NCBI GenBank assembly: GCA_958298945.1
Contig: OY282605.1
Coordinates: forward strand, 114,076,267-114,140,266
Length of the DNA stretch: 64,000 nucleotides
Origin: Atherix ibis
Taxonomy: Eukaryota; Arthropoda; Insecta; Diptera; Athericidae
Direction: 5' to 3'
Made by a program: the position numbers and the translations under genes. A model generated the notes under the pieces. That model did no database searches and was not told where the DNA came from. It was given only the letters and a program-made list of their open reading frames with translations. Each line of letters opens with the position of its first letter. Position 1 is the first letter of the stretch. Below are positions 46,080 through 56,399 of the stretch, piece by piece.

Positions 46080-46325
46080 AATTTAAATCAAAGATATAAT
46101 TTAACAGAGCCATTGAGTCTATTGCAGTAAGCAACTATAGCTCCATCTTCTTGAAATCACAGGGTTTATTGGTTTTTCACAAATGGCCTGAAAAAAATTT
46201 GCAACTCCGACTGATATTGAGCACTATTGATGAAAACTGCGAAACCGTCTTCATTTTAAAAGAGTTTCGTCCCAATGATCCTTTCGGACGATATAACGCA
46301 CCAAACAGTATACTTAAGTGAGTTT
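46080..46325 (-). pseudogene. Tc3-like transposase remnant I2
   Basis: One minus-strand frame reads YTVWCVISSERIIGTKLF, NEDGFAVFINSAQYQSEL, a FFRPFVKN stretch, then FQEDGAIVAYCNRLNGSV. This fits the stretch from TVWCxLS to the second-Asp motif FQQDGATxHT of DUF4817-type Tc3-like transposases, with the second Asp kept. It is different from family F. Confidence 0.7.
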
Positions 46326-46427
46326 AATTACCTCTGATTAGCTGCTCTTGAATTTTCCTACAGTTTATTGGAAATGAGTTTCATCATCAAATTTTGAATA
46401 AAATCCAGATCCTATTCTACTTTTTGC

Positions 46428-47053
46428 GAACTCTGTCCGCGACGATCCAAATATTGTCCAGAGGGATATAACTGTTGACGAATCATGGGTTAATGGTTAT
46501 GAAGTGGAAACTAAAGCTCAATCATCCCAATGGAAGCTGCAGCACGAGCCAAGGCCGAAAAAAGCGCCAAGCTCGGTCGAATATGAAGGTTTTGCTTACA
46601 GTTTTCTTCGATTGCAGGGCCGTGATGCATCATAAGTTCTCGCCACAGGGTAGAACGGTCAATAAGGAATATTACCTGCAAGTTATGCGCAAGTTGCGCG
46701 AACCAATCTACCAGAAACAACTGGATTTGTGGAAGAACAAAAATTGGCTTTTGCCATTTTTGGCCAAAAACAACACACTAATAATATGGCCCCCTGTAAC
46801 ATTTTCTTGTTCCCGAAACTGAAGAGGACGATGCTATACTACGATTGAGGAGATAATGAAGGCATCGAAGGAGGAGCTGAACAAGATCAGAAAAAATGAT
46901 TTTTTTAAGTGCTTCGAGGATTGGAAAAAACGTTGGCACAAGTTTATAATATCTGGTGGGCATTACTTTGAAGGGGAAAAAATAGATATTCATAAATAAA
47001 TAAACAATTTTTGAAAAAACATAAAATTCGCGATACTTTTTGAACAGACCTCG
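46428..47053 (+). mobile_element. Mariner B4, 5'-truncated
   Basis: Begins inside the transposase (NSVRDDPN), passes the first-Asp motif (VDESWVN), EVETKAQSSQWKLQHEPRPK, FFDCRAVMHHKFSPQGR and KNKNWLLPFLAK, where the HHDNAP block is deleted (46753-46756). The YSPDL part of the third-Asp motif is also lost near 46790. The transposase stop is at about 47014. The right terminal repeat is intact (inverted CGAGGTCTGTTCAAAAAGTA) next to TA at 47054-47055. The TAG seen in B2 and B3 is absent here. Confidence 0.85.
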
Positions 47054-47364
47054 TAAATAAATTTTATTGCTTCAAATATACTTCAATAGATGGCGTATTG
47101 GAGCAAATTCAGATCACCTCATCGAAGTATCAACTGCACTGTCTGTGCATACATCTGTACTTCCTTTCGTTTCCGTTATTTTTATTCCATATTTCACCTT
47201 AGAGTATAAATTTACAAGGAGTAGAAAAGCTGTAAAAAAGGGAAGTGGATAGCCCCATAGAGTAGCATGAGGTGGCTGTATTTGGCACAACAGTCATTTT
47301 CCTGAGCTACTATTAAGTAAACGTCAAAGAGATAGATAAAATATAGCAAAGTGGATCTAGCACA

Positions 47365-47680
47365 AATATTTTTTTTCTTAAATAAATTATATGGGGCGCT
47401 GAAAACCCACAAGGGAAGGTGTAATTCTTTTAAACTGAGGAAGGCGAGATGGTTATCGTATGGTCGAATAATAACTGACTTTTTGGAACTTGAACTTGAA
47501 AAATTTATCCTGGACCGTATGTGATTTAAACAAATTATCACCACAAGCCACATAAGATGACAAATTTTAACTTTATGGGGCGTAAATAATTTTGAAATTT
47601 GGTAATGTCAATTGACCTCCAAAATCGTATAATTTGATAACGTTAGAGTTTTTTTTTGCTAAGCTTTGTAAAAAATCGTA
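47365..47680 (+). pseudogene. Tc3-like transposase remnant F11
   Basis: Plus-strand sister of F12: GAENPQG-like start, LNRGRRDGYRMVE-type shifted patch, LELEKFILDRM, then KFGNVNWPPKSYNLITLEFF (third-Asp segment, Asp changed to Glu). Shares long nucleotide blocks with F12, for example AATTATCACCACAAGCCACA. Confidence 0.7.
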
Positions 47681-49519
47681 TTTGTGTAGATAATTTTTAA
47701 AATTTACAGTATTTATAAATCAAGTTTTTCCTAGTAATTTCTGAATTATTGTACAACCTGAAATATGCGAAAAAATCTTTAAAAAAATTACCTCAAAAGG
47801 ATGGAGTCGTGCAGAAAGTTTCGTGGCAATCATTTGAATGATGTCATAAACCAGGCATAATGTCAAAGTTTAGAAAATATAATTTAAATAAAAATTTTTT
47901 TTCAATTTTACATTCCGAAGAATAAACTAAAATTCATTCTTGTTTAAGAGTTTTAACGTTTTTGATGATAAGTTAATTCCACTAGAAATGCTCAAGTAAA
48001 TCAACGTGTTTGAAAGATATATAAAAGCTAATTTTGAATTCAGTTTCAAAATTTTGCATTATTTATTATGTATGAGTAATTAGTACGTTTGATTGAATCT
48101 ATATTTTTTTTTATAAGATAAAATATAGCAAACACCTCTCAAAATAAATTCTAACCAATTGCATCAATATGAAATATGAGAAATGAGTAATTTTTGATAT
48201 TATAATTTCAATTTCAAGATCAGTAAAATGGAATTTCTAATTAATTGTTATATATTTCATAAAATAATTACCATATTGATAGTATTAACTTATCGACAAT
48301 GGATTGGATTACTTCATTGAGGATAATTAAAAACGTGCAAATCGTATAATCCTATCGGGATTCGAATGAAATTTATCCTAATCGAGCCCAAATGCGATTA
48401 GCCTATTGAGTCTAATGGGACTTTTAACCTCATTGGATTGTGGTAATTGCGTGCCACATTCTGTTGGAATTGTATTTTCACAAAAATTTCACACGAATCA
48501 ATCTCCAATGACGTCAATTGTTCACAAATCAATCGAAAAATGTACAAAATGCTTTTTATGAGGTTTATTTTCGCACTTTCCGATTGTACGGAAATTCTTC
48601 AATAATGTTACCCTACTTCATGAATAGTCCCCGTTTGCACATACACGTATGCATACATAGAAGTTTTCATTAAGGAAGAGTATTTGCATTAAATTTTAGT
48701 AGATTTATAGGTAAAGGAGACTTGTACTTTAGAAACTTTTCATTCATTGAAGTCTATATTAATTAGCAAAAAGATAAAAGTTATAAAAGCATTCAAGTTA
48801 TTTCTTCTAGCATTTGTAGAGTGAATTCTGGAAGATGCAAAAGTGTAAAAGTAAAAATAGTTTATTTAAATGAAAATTTTACTATCTGGATTCGGTGTCA
48901 ATGCACTAACCTTGAGCACTGATAACTAAAGTGAATAGTACTTCACTATCTGAATTCGAACTCAAGACCAATGCGTACTTACGTGTAGATCAAGTTTATC
49001 ACGTTTGTATGCTTGTCAATAGGCTCTTCCTTGGATATCTGACTGAAGACACTTAACAGAAGACACTTATATATATATATACACGTACATGACTAGGAGC
49101 CCTTTTATAGACATGATTAAGAATCCTGTTATAGATACATGATGATGATGATGCCATTTATGGTGTTACCACTTTTCTTAAAGTTTTTCTCACTATAGTA
49201 GAACAGGAAGAGTTTCACGCAATCCCTTTTTGAGTAAGCTAAAAACAAAAGATTTACTAAAAGAATTATCAGATCTAGGAGCTCCTCCACGACCACAAGA
49301 ATCTTCCTAGCAAACTATTTCTAGATATGGTATTATTCTTCTCTAGTATGTGCTAAAGAATAGCTAACTAAGTATCACTTGATGGTTACGGTTACATAGG
49401 ATAAGGTTTGAATAGGCAAAATACAAAACTATCCAATTTGTACTTTGAAAAATTTATTTTTTTAAATACAGATTTTAATTAAATTTATTATATTGTCTTG
49501 ATTTTTTCATTATCCAGAA
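47681..49519. other. AT-rich spacer
   Basis: No gene recognised. (TA)n and (GAT)n tracts lie near 49060 and 49140. Confidence 0.4.
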
Positions 49520-50066
49520 AGTATACAATTTTTTTTAAAAATAATTTCCACAAAACTTCTTGCAGGAATCGATCTTTTTAAGGGTTTTTTTTTAATGACT
49601 TTTTCACAAATTTCAGACTGTAATTCGGTTATCATTTGACAGTGATTGTTTGCATAAATACAATCTTTTATCTAGTTTTTGATATTATAAAATTTAAAGA
49701 TTTTTTTGTTTAAATATAATATTTTATCTAGTTTAGCCCAGAAAAAATCTAAGTTGCACTACTAGACATCATCAAATCCGAAAATAATGCGTTCTGACAT
49801 CTTCTTGCTCAATGAAGTCAAAATCTATTGTGTTATGCAGTTTAGAGTACAAAAAAAATCGGTTATCATACTTCCTTAGCACTGGAAATTGACGGTAAAC
49901 ATTTCTTCTTCTTCATTTTCAAAGAAATACAGGTCTTTCAGAACAACTTTTTGCAAACACAATATTTTTTTTTACAGTAACTTGTAAATTTTCAGAGCCT
50001 CACATTTAGTAATTTTGCTTATTGGCATATCCGCTGCGTTAGAAATAAGCCTCATCGTTAAAGAAA
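49520..50066 (-). pseudogene. Tc3-like transposase remnant F6
   Basis: Minus strand from 50066: FFNDEAYF (first Asp kept), SGYANKQNY, GSENLQVTV, YFFENEEEEMFTVN, then SMITDFF. The second-Asp region is missing. The third-Asp area near 49780 (ATTTTCGGATTTGATGATG) is reduced, and a C-terminal piece follows. Mariner B6 starts immediately upstream of the first-Asp motif, separated only by its TA. Confidence 0.7.
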
Positions 50067-50068
50067 TA

Positions 50069-50941
50069 CGAGGTCTGTTCAAAAAGTATCGCGAATTTTG
50101 AATTTCCGCTTGTTACGTATGTGTATATTCGATTTTTGATTTTTTATGGCGTTATGTTGGTATTCATGTCTCTCACTTATGCCAACAAGTTCGGCCATTT
50201 TGAATGTTCAGTTAATTTTTGACAGCTGCTTTGTTCTGCTATCCTGTGGCAAGAACTCATGATGACTTCCTGATTAGATTGAATATTAATGGACGGTCTG
50301 GCCTTATAAGATCAGCGTCAATATTAACGGACGGTCTGACCTTATAAGAGCCGTCACTCATTCCACATTTTCATCACTTTTCGATATTAAAATCCCTTAA
50401 AAAACCTTTATTCTACTCTTAATAAGGAATAGTCCCCACAGGCTCTTTGCAAATTTTCATAACTCATATCTTGCCATGTGGCAAGAACTCATGATAAACC
50501 ACGCCCCTGCAATCCAAGAAAACTGTAAGCAAAACCTTCATATTCGATCGAAGTTGGCGCGCTTTTTTCGGTCTTGGCTCGTGCGGCAGCTTCTATTGGG
50601 ATGATTGAGCTTTGGTTTCCACGTTATAACCATAAACCCATGATTCGTCACCAGTTATGACTCTCTGCAGCAAATTTGAGTCTTCGCGGACAGAGTCCAA
50701 CAGCTCCTTAGCAATGTTAATGCGATGCTGTTTTTGGTTCAAAATGTGCAAAAATCGAAGACGAGCCGAAACACGTGCAAGCAAAGCAGCTGTCAAAAAT
50801 TAACTGAACATTCAAAATGGCCGAACATGTCGGCATAAGTAAAAGACATGAGTACCAAAATAGCGTCACAAAAAAATCAAAAATCAAATATACGTAACCC
50901 ACGGAAATTCAAAATTCGCGATACTTTTTGAACAGACCTCG
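50069..50941 (-). mobile_element. Mariner B6, 5' ends at both termini
   Basis: Flanked by TA (50067-50068, 50942-50943). Both ends are the 5' end of the B family, about 170-190 bp in inverted orientation. On the minus strand the transposase keeps only the part from QKQHRINIAKELLDS through LLQRVITGDESWVYGY (first Asp) to about VVHHEF. The helix-turn-helix and the C-terminal half are absent. A 200-bp interior (50245-50460) is not mariner and contains two copies of ACGGTCTGxCCTTATAAGA. Confidence 0.85.
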
Positions 50942-50943
50942 TA

Positions 50944-51297
50944 TTGCAACTAAAACGAAATGTTTGATATGAAATTGAAAATTTTAAACATTTTATTATC
51001 AACCTGTTTCTAACGGAAGAACTCGAAATGCCAGTTGTTATCTTCTCCCATTGGAAACATTTTACCGCAAAAATGGCACAAAATTCAAAAAAGATTTCAA
51101 CTTTGCGCTATTTGTGCGGTAGTGTTGCCAATAGGAAAAAAGACAGCATAACAGCTTCTGACATTTCAGGGTTATTTAAATTGGAGAGCGCTATACGAAA
51201 GGAAAACGCGTTTTCATTGTTGAGGAATATTTTAAAAATAATGACGGTTTGGCAGCTACAGTATTCAATTTTCGTATAAAATATTATCGGAATAGTG
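50944..51297 (+). mobile_element. Tc3-like element F3: 5' region and start of transposase
   Basis: Reverse-complement equivalent of F1 (3410-3773), including the ACTAAAACGAAATGTTTGAT leader and the TTACCGCA inverted pair. The family start is present with its ATG changed to TTG (near 51181): ERYTKGKRVFIVEEYF in the shifted frame. It ends at ATCGGAATAGTGATT, where a B-mariner scrap begins. Confidence 0.7.
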
Positions 51298-51365
51298 ATT
51301 GAACATTCAAAATGGCCGAACTTGTCGGTATAAGTGAGATATATGAGTACCAACTACCAATAATT
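51298..51365 (-). repeat. Mariner B 5'-UTR fragment
   Basis: GAACATTCAAAATGGCCGAA and following bases match the reverse complement of the B-family leader (compare 50790-50860). It lacks a terminal repeat. Confidence 0.7.
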
Positions 51366-51479
51366 TAAAATGGCAAATTCAAAACTAAACAAATATTATC
51401 TCAAGTAATAAATTCATAGTTAGTAATTGTAAAATGACCGAATTGTATTTTCCAAACTACAAAATGGATAACTCGATAG
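51366..51479 (-). repeat. Fragment of Tc-F leader
   Basis: AAAATGGCAAATTCAAAACT and TTTTCCAAACTACAAAATGG blocks recur in F4 (16280-16400) and, inverted, in F9 (31020-31120). Confidence 0.5.
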
Positions 51480-51530
51480 TATTAATAAATATTTATATAA
51501 TTTAGAAAATTATATAAATATTTATTAATA
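51480..51530. repeat. Perfect 23-bp inverted repeat at the edge of mariner D
   Basis: Arms 51480-51502 and 51508-51530 (arm begins TATTAATAAATATTTATATA) are exact reverse complements with a 5-nt loop. The right arm ends with the TA at which mariner D is inserted. Confidence 0.8.
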
Positions 51531-52805
51531 CGAAGGTCATTCGACAAGTACTTAGCCTCACCGCCCGATGTAACTGCTATCACAAAAGAAATTAACCATC
51601 GTGCAGTACATTTTTTAAGTAGCCTACTGTCAAAGTTTCAGTCGATTCCCTTCATTAGTTTTGTTTTGAGAGCCTTTGAAAGCGAGCGTGTCGGTATAAA
51701 AGACCAATATCGTTCGGTGATTAGATTCTTGTTTTTGGAAGGGAAAACGCGCAGCGAAATCAAAGATCGCTTGGATACTGTGTATGGTGACTCTTCTCCT
51801 TCGATGGCGACCGTCAAGAATTGGTTCAACGAGTTTGTTCGTGGCCGCACGTCGGTTTTTGATGAGCAACGCCCAGGTTCCCCGAAAACGGCTGCTACGG
51901 AGGAAAACGTTAAAAAGTCCACGATCTCGTGTTGGCAGACCGTCGATTGAAGGTTCACGAGATAGCTGAGACTGTGGGCATTGCAATAGGAACGGTGCAT
52001 CATATTCTACACGAAAAACTGGGCATGAGAAAGCTGTCGGCGCGATGGATGCTGCGTTTGCTCATACCGGAAAACAAGCGCAACCGTGAGACCACATCGG
52101 CGACGTGTTTGGCGCTGTTTCAGCGCAATCCAGCGGAGTTCTTGCGTCGTTTCGTGACCGTCGACGAATCATGGATTCACTGGTACACACCAGAGATCAA
52201 GGAACAGTCGAAACAGTGGACTTCACCCGGCGAACGTGCTCCGAAGAAGGCGAAGACTGTTCGATCGGCCGGAAAGGTGATGGCCACCGTTTTCTGGGAT
52301 TCACAAGGTGTGATCCACATCGATTACCTCGAGAAGGGTAAAACAATCACGGGGCGCTACTATGCTGACTTATTGGGCCGATTTGACGTCGAATTGAAGA
52401 GAAAGCGGCCCCGCTTTGCGAAGAAAAAAGTGCTGTTCCACCACGACAACGCGCCGGCTCACACCTCCGCCGTCGCCATGGCCAAATTGGTCGAATTGCG
52501 CTACGAATTGCTGCCCCATCCACCGTACTCTCCAGATTTGGCCCCCTGTGACTACTTTTTTGTTTCCAAACCTGAAAAAATCACTCGCCGGGAATAGATT
52601 TGGGTTGAATGAGGAGGTCATCGTCGCCACGGAGGCGTATTTTGCTTCCCTCAAGAAAATGTATTTTTTGGACGGGTTAAAAAAGTTAGAGCATCGCTGG
52701 GACAAGTGTTTCGAGCTTGAAGGAGATTATGTGGAAAAATAAATTGCCAACTTTCCAAAATTTTCGTTTTTCTTTTGTAGGCTAAGTATTTGTTGAATGA
52801 CCTCG
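51531..52805 (+). mobile_element. Mariner D, nearly intact
   Basis: 1275 bp, flanked by TA (51529-51530, 52806-52807). Inverted ends begin CGAAGGTCATTCGACAAGTA and CGAGGTCATTCAACAAATA. The transposase spans almost the whole element with two single-base indels, both in homopolymers. Its coding part is markedly less AT-rich than the surroundings. This is the youngest-looking transposon in the window and is related to mariners common in ants, bees and flies (from memory). Confidence 0.92.
51666..52742 (+). pseudogene. Mariner D transposase, two homopolymer frameshifts
   Basis: The frame from 51666 (ESERVGIKDQYRSVIRFLFL) covers the helix-turn-helix and the RGRTSVFDEQRPG linker. One base is missing in an A run near 51917. 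The second frame runs from LADRRLKVHEI to 52560 with VTVDESWIHWYTPE (first Asp), FHHDNAPAHT (second) and PPYSPDLAPCDYFF (third). One extra T near 52560 shifts to the last frame (KKSLAGNRFGLNEE ... EGDYVEK), stop at 52742. All catalytic motifs are present. There is no in-frame ATG at the expected start. The indels could be real or assembly errors. Confidence 0.9.
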
Positions 52806-52807
52806 TA

Positions 52808-54924
52808 CTATAATTTGGACTCCTATTTACAAATACATAATTTGTTAAAATAACTAATTTTTTGCCCGAAAAAAAAAACAAAAATAAAAAATTAAATACT
52901 TCTTTTCCATGATCTATACAAAAACTTTTGGTTAGATATAAAGAAAAAATTCTTTGTTATAATTGAAAATGTCTAGAATTAATTTAATTTATAAATGGCA
53001 TCTCCAATAACCGGAAATACACATTTTTATGTATGTATGTGCATAAGTAAACAGAGGAAATGCAATAACAAAAAAAAAAAGATTTTCTTCTACGACTGAC
53101 TTAACGCATTTAGTCTAGAAAAATGTTTCAATTTTTATTTAAATTCTCATAAATAAACAAGCAGCTCTAGTAGACATAATTATGATTGCTCGGACTAACA
53201 TTATATTAGGCGTCCTATAAATGTGGTGGTTGGTGTACTCGTACGCTACGATGAGTGGCAATGAAATTTGTTGATTAATTGCACGGTCGTCACAATATAG
53301 TCTACGCGATGGGCAAACTGATTATACGAGTACATTGTGTCAAATATAGGAAAATCCGGTAAAACAAGTGCCACTTACTTCACTATCATCTACTTTTGAT
53401 CAATTCAAGGATCTGAAATGAACAATTTTCTGATAGAAATGATCAGCTCGGGAAATTAGCTACAATTGCAATCGTAAATAAATTAAATTGTTTCTATTGG
53501 AAATACAATATTTTTTTACAACATTTCTTTCTAATTACAAGTTTTTAATTTTTACTATAATATAAATTTAGTTGTTATTTTTTATATACTATTTTTTTTT
53601 TTAAATTTTATTAGTGAAAAATTAATTTGATATTTGTACCTATCAATTAGTGAAAATACAATAATAAAATAAAAAATAAAAATTAATTATTACTACATAT
53701 TGCAACAATAAATCATTTCTAGTAAAAATAAAAATAAATTTAAAAAAATATATAATATACTATAGATTTAAATACATATGTGTATATATATTATTGATAA
53801 TGGTTTACTATTATTTTTTATGATTGTTAATTTTATTATTATGACTATTGTGTTGTTCTAGCTATTGGCCGATGTTCAAGCTTAAATTGTACTTTATTCG
53901 GACATTAATTTACCTTGAACTTTTCGAAAAATAAAAATAAAAAAATTAATTCCATTTTCTTTACCTTTGCGAATGGAATCGATGATGCCCTGATTCTCTG
54001 ATTCTCGTAGATTTCCCATAAGTGAACTTAGTAAGTGAACTTGTTCTAGTGATGACGATGCCCACCAGAACAATGATGACAGGTTGTTGTCAGGCTTTGT
54101 ACTCAACAGTCATAGTTAGTATATACTTCAGACATCTAGATTTAAAACAAGACCTAGATAACAGGCAAACAAAGAATTGCAATTTTATTTTCTTATAAAA
54201 ATTTCCATGATTTATGTTTTTTTTTTTTTTGATTTTTATTTATTTATTTATATTGTCATTTAAAAGTTGATAATGTCAATAAGTGTGAATACAGTGAATA
54301 AGACTATTATTCTTTTCGCTTGACTATTCTATCTGCAAATATTCGAAAAGGTAATGGGGAGATTGTAATTTACAATAAGTAATCGATTATTTTATACGAA
54401 TAGTTTTGATTGAATAATAATTTTTTATTGAAGAAAAATAAAAATACTTTCAAATTATACAATAATAAATAAGTTTTAATTAATTATTAATTGTAATATA
54501 ATTAAAATATTTTTTTTTCTGTAGTTAATTAATAAAAAAAAACCATTTTTTTTATTGATATTTTTCTCAAGGAATAAGTAAAAAAAAACATACTTTTTAC
54601 TTATTCCTAGAGGAAAATATTAATAAAAAATACGTTAAAATAAAATAAAATTCAATAACGTGTGTACTGTTCCTATTCGTGTTTTGGTGTTTTGCTGGTT
54701 TTAATCGTTTCTTCAGTCCAGACAGGCACAAAGTAGGAACATAATTCCGACAAAAACTCTACAATTGCTGTTAGAAATCGGCCAGTTAAATGCAATTGTG
54801 ATAAAATTTACTATTTTGAAATTTAATTTCATTCAAATTTTTTAATATTACTAAAAATAATGTTTATCACTTAGCACCACCTTATTTCTATTTGAATTTC
54901 AACTGGCAACAAAACACCGAAATG
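52808..54924. other. AT-rich spacer
   Basis: No gene recognised. Long A/T runs dominate. An imperfect hairpin lies at 54554-54624. Confidence 0.45.
54554..54624. repeat. Imperfect ~31-bp inverted repeat
   Basis: Arms share GGAATAAGTAAAAA and its complement, extended with four mismatches to ATTGATATTTTTCTC and its partner; loop about 9 nt. Confidence 0.65.
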
Positions 54925-54926
54925 TA

Positions 54927-56120
54927 CGAGGTCTGTTCAAAAAGTATGGGGAATTTTGAATTTCGATTTTTTGTGGCGTTATGTTGGTACTCATGTCTCT
55001 CACTTATGCCGACAAGTTCGGCCATTTTGAATGTTCAGTTAATTTTTGACAGCTGCATTGCTTGCACGTGTTTTGGCTCGTCTTCGATTTTTGCCCATTC
55101 TAAAAAATGGATCAAAGAATCTGTATTAAATTTTGTGTGAAAACAAAATTAATTGCGCGGACGTATTCCGAATGTTGACTGTGACATATGGACCGAAGCA
55201 ACGTTTATCGGTGGTACAAAATGTTCTCAGAGGGCCTAGGAGATGTGAACGACGAAAAGCGTGCCGGACGCCCGAGCACGTCAACAACAGACAGAAGAGA
55301 ATAGTATTGGCCAATCGTCGAATTACCGTTAGAGAAGTTGCTGATAACTTAAACATATAGATTGGCTCGTGCCATTCGATTTGGACCAATTATTTGGGCG
55401 TGAGACGAGTCGCCGCAAAATTCGTACCAAATTGGTGAGACGAGTCGCCGCGACAAACCCAATTTGCTCCAGAGGGTCATAACTGGTGACGAATCATGGG
55501 TTTATGGCTATGACGTGGAAACCAAAGTTCAATCACCTCAATGGAAGCTGCCGCACGAGCCAAGACCGAAAAAAGTGCGCCAAGTTCGGTCGAATGTGAA
55601 GGTTTTGCTTACAGTTTTCTTCGATTGCAGGGGCGTGGTGCATCATGAGTTCTTGTCACAGAGTAGAACGGTCAATAAGGAATATTACCTGCATGTTATA
55701 CGCAAGTTTCGCGAAGCAATCCGGCAGAAACGCCCAGATTTGTGGAAGAACAAAAATTGGCTTTTGCACCATGATAACGCCCCTGCTTACGCATCGTTGC
55801 TTGTGCGAGAATTTTTGGCCCAAAAAAATACACTAATAATGCCGCAGCCATCGTATTCCCCAGATCTGGCCCCCTGTGACTTTTTCTTGTTCCCGAAACA
55901 GATTCTTTGATCCATTTTCTGGAATGGGCAAAAATCGAAGACATGCCAAAACACGTGCAAGCAAAGCAACTGTCAAAAATTAACTGAACATTCAAAATGG
56001 CTAAACTTGTCGGCATAAGGGAGAGATATGAGTACCAACATAACGCTACAAAAAATCGAAAAGCGAATATACGTAACCCCCGAAAATTCAAAATTCCCGA
56101 TACTTTTTGAACAAACCTCG
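54927..56120 (+). mobile_element. Mariner B5, 5' ends at both termini
   Basis: Flanked by TA (54925-54926, 56121-56122). The left ~180 bp and the right ~215 bp are inverted copies of the same 5' end including the start codon region; the right copy replaces the normal 3' end after the third-Asp motif. The junction (near 55900) is the same as in B1. The right end begins CGAGGTTTGTTCAAAAAGTA. Confidence 0.88.
55107..55910 (+). pseudogene. Mariner B5 transposase, catalytic core intact
   Basis: Start MDQRICIKFCVK at 55107, then a one-base loss shifts the frame (near 55140). Further losses lie near 55185, 55293 and 55430. From 55464 a continuous frame of 148 codons holds all three Asp motifs: VITGDESWVYGYD, WLLHHDNAPAYASLL and SYSPDLAPCDFFLF. 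It ends in PKQIL-stop where the inverted 5' segment begins, so about 60 normal C-terminal residues are missing. Unlike B2, B3 and B4, it retains the second-Asp block. Confidence 0.87.
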
Positions 56121-56122
56121 TA

Positions 56123-56340
56123 TTTATTAACTGTGTAAGAAATGAGCCTCATTTAATATTCTCTTAAAATGCGGTACGTGGCTACGATCAAATCACCACT
56201 TTTGTAAAAAGTTTTTGCAATTTTAACGTAGTATTTGGTAGTTTAATGATTCATAATCTAATTGGCAAACTTTTTGTTAAATAAATATTATGTTGGCAAA
56301 TTATAAATCAATTATTTAGCTTTATTTAACATGGTTCGGA
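56123..56340 (-). pseudogene. Tc3-like remnant F8 (leader to first Asp)
   Basis: Minus strand: a leader with AACAAAAAGTTTGCCAATTA and AAAACTTTTTACAAAAGTGG, shared with F4, then NEAHFLH (first-Asp motif, Asp changed to Asn) near 56148. Sequence stops at the TA of mariner B5. Confidence 0.6.
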
Positions 56341-56399
56341 TTGTCCGATTTGGGTCAAATATTCACGGTTTTGTTTTATGATTTGTTGACATTTTAAAG

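Noticed and set aside
48345..48375. Second tRNA-like GGGATTCGAAT motif
   Set aside because: No matching stems nearby; isolated motif.
51630..52003. Minus-strand ORFs of about 120 codons
   Set aside because: Shadows of the mariner D transposase frame.
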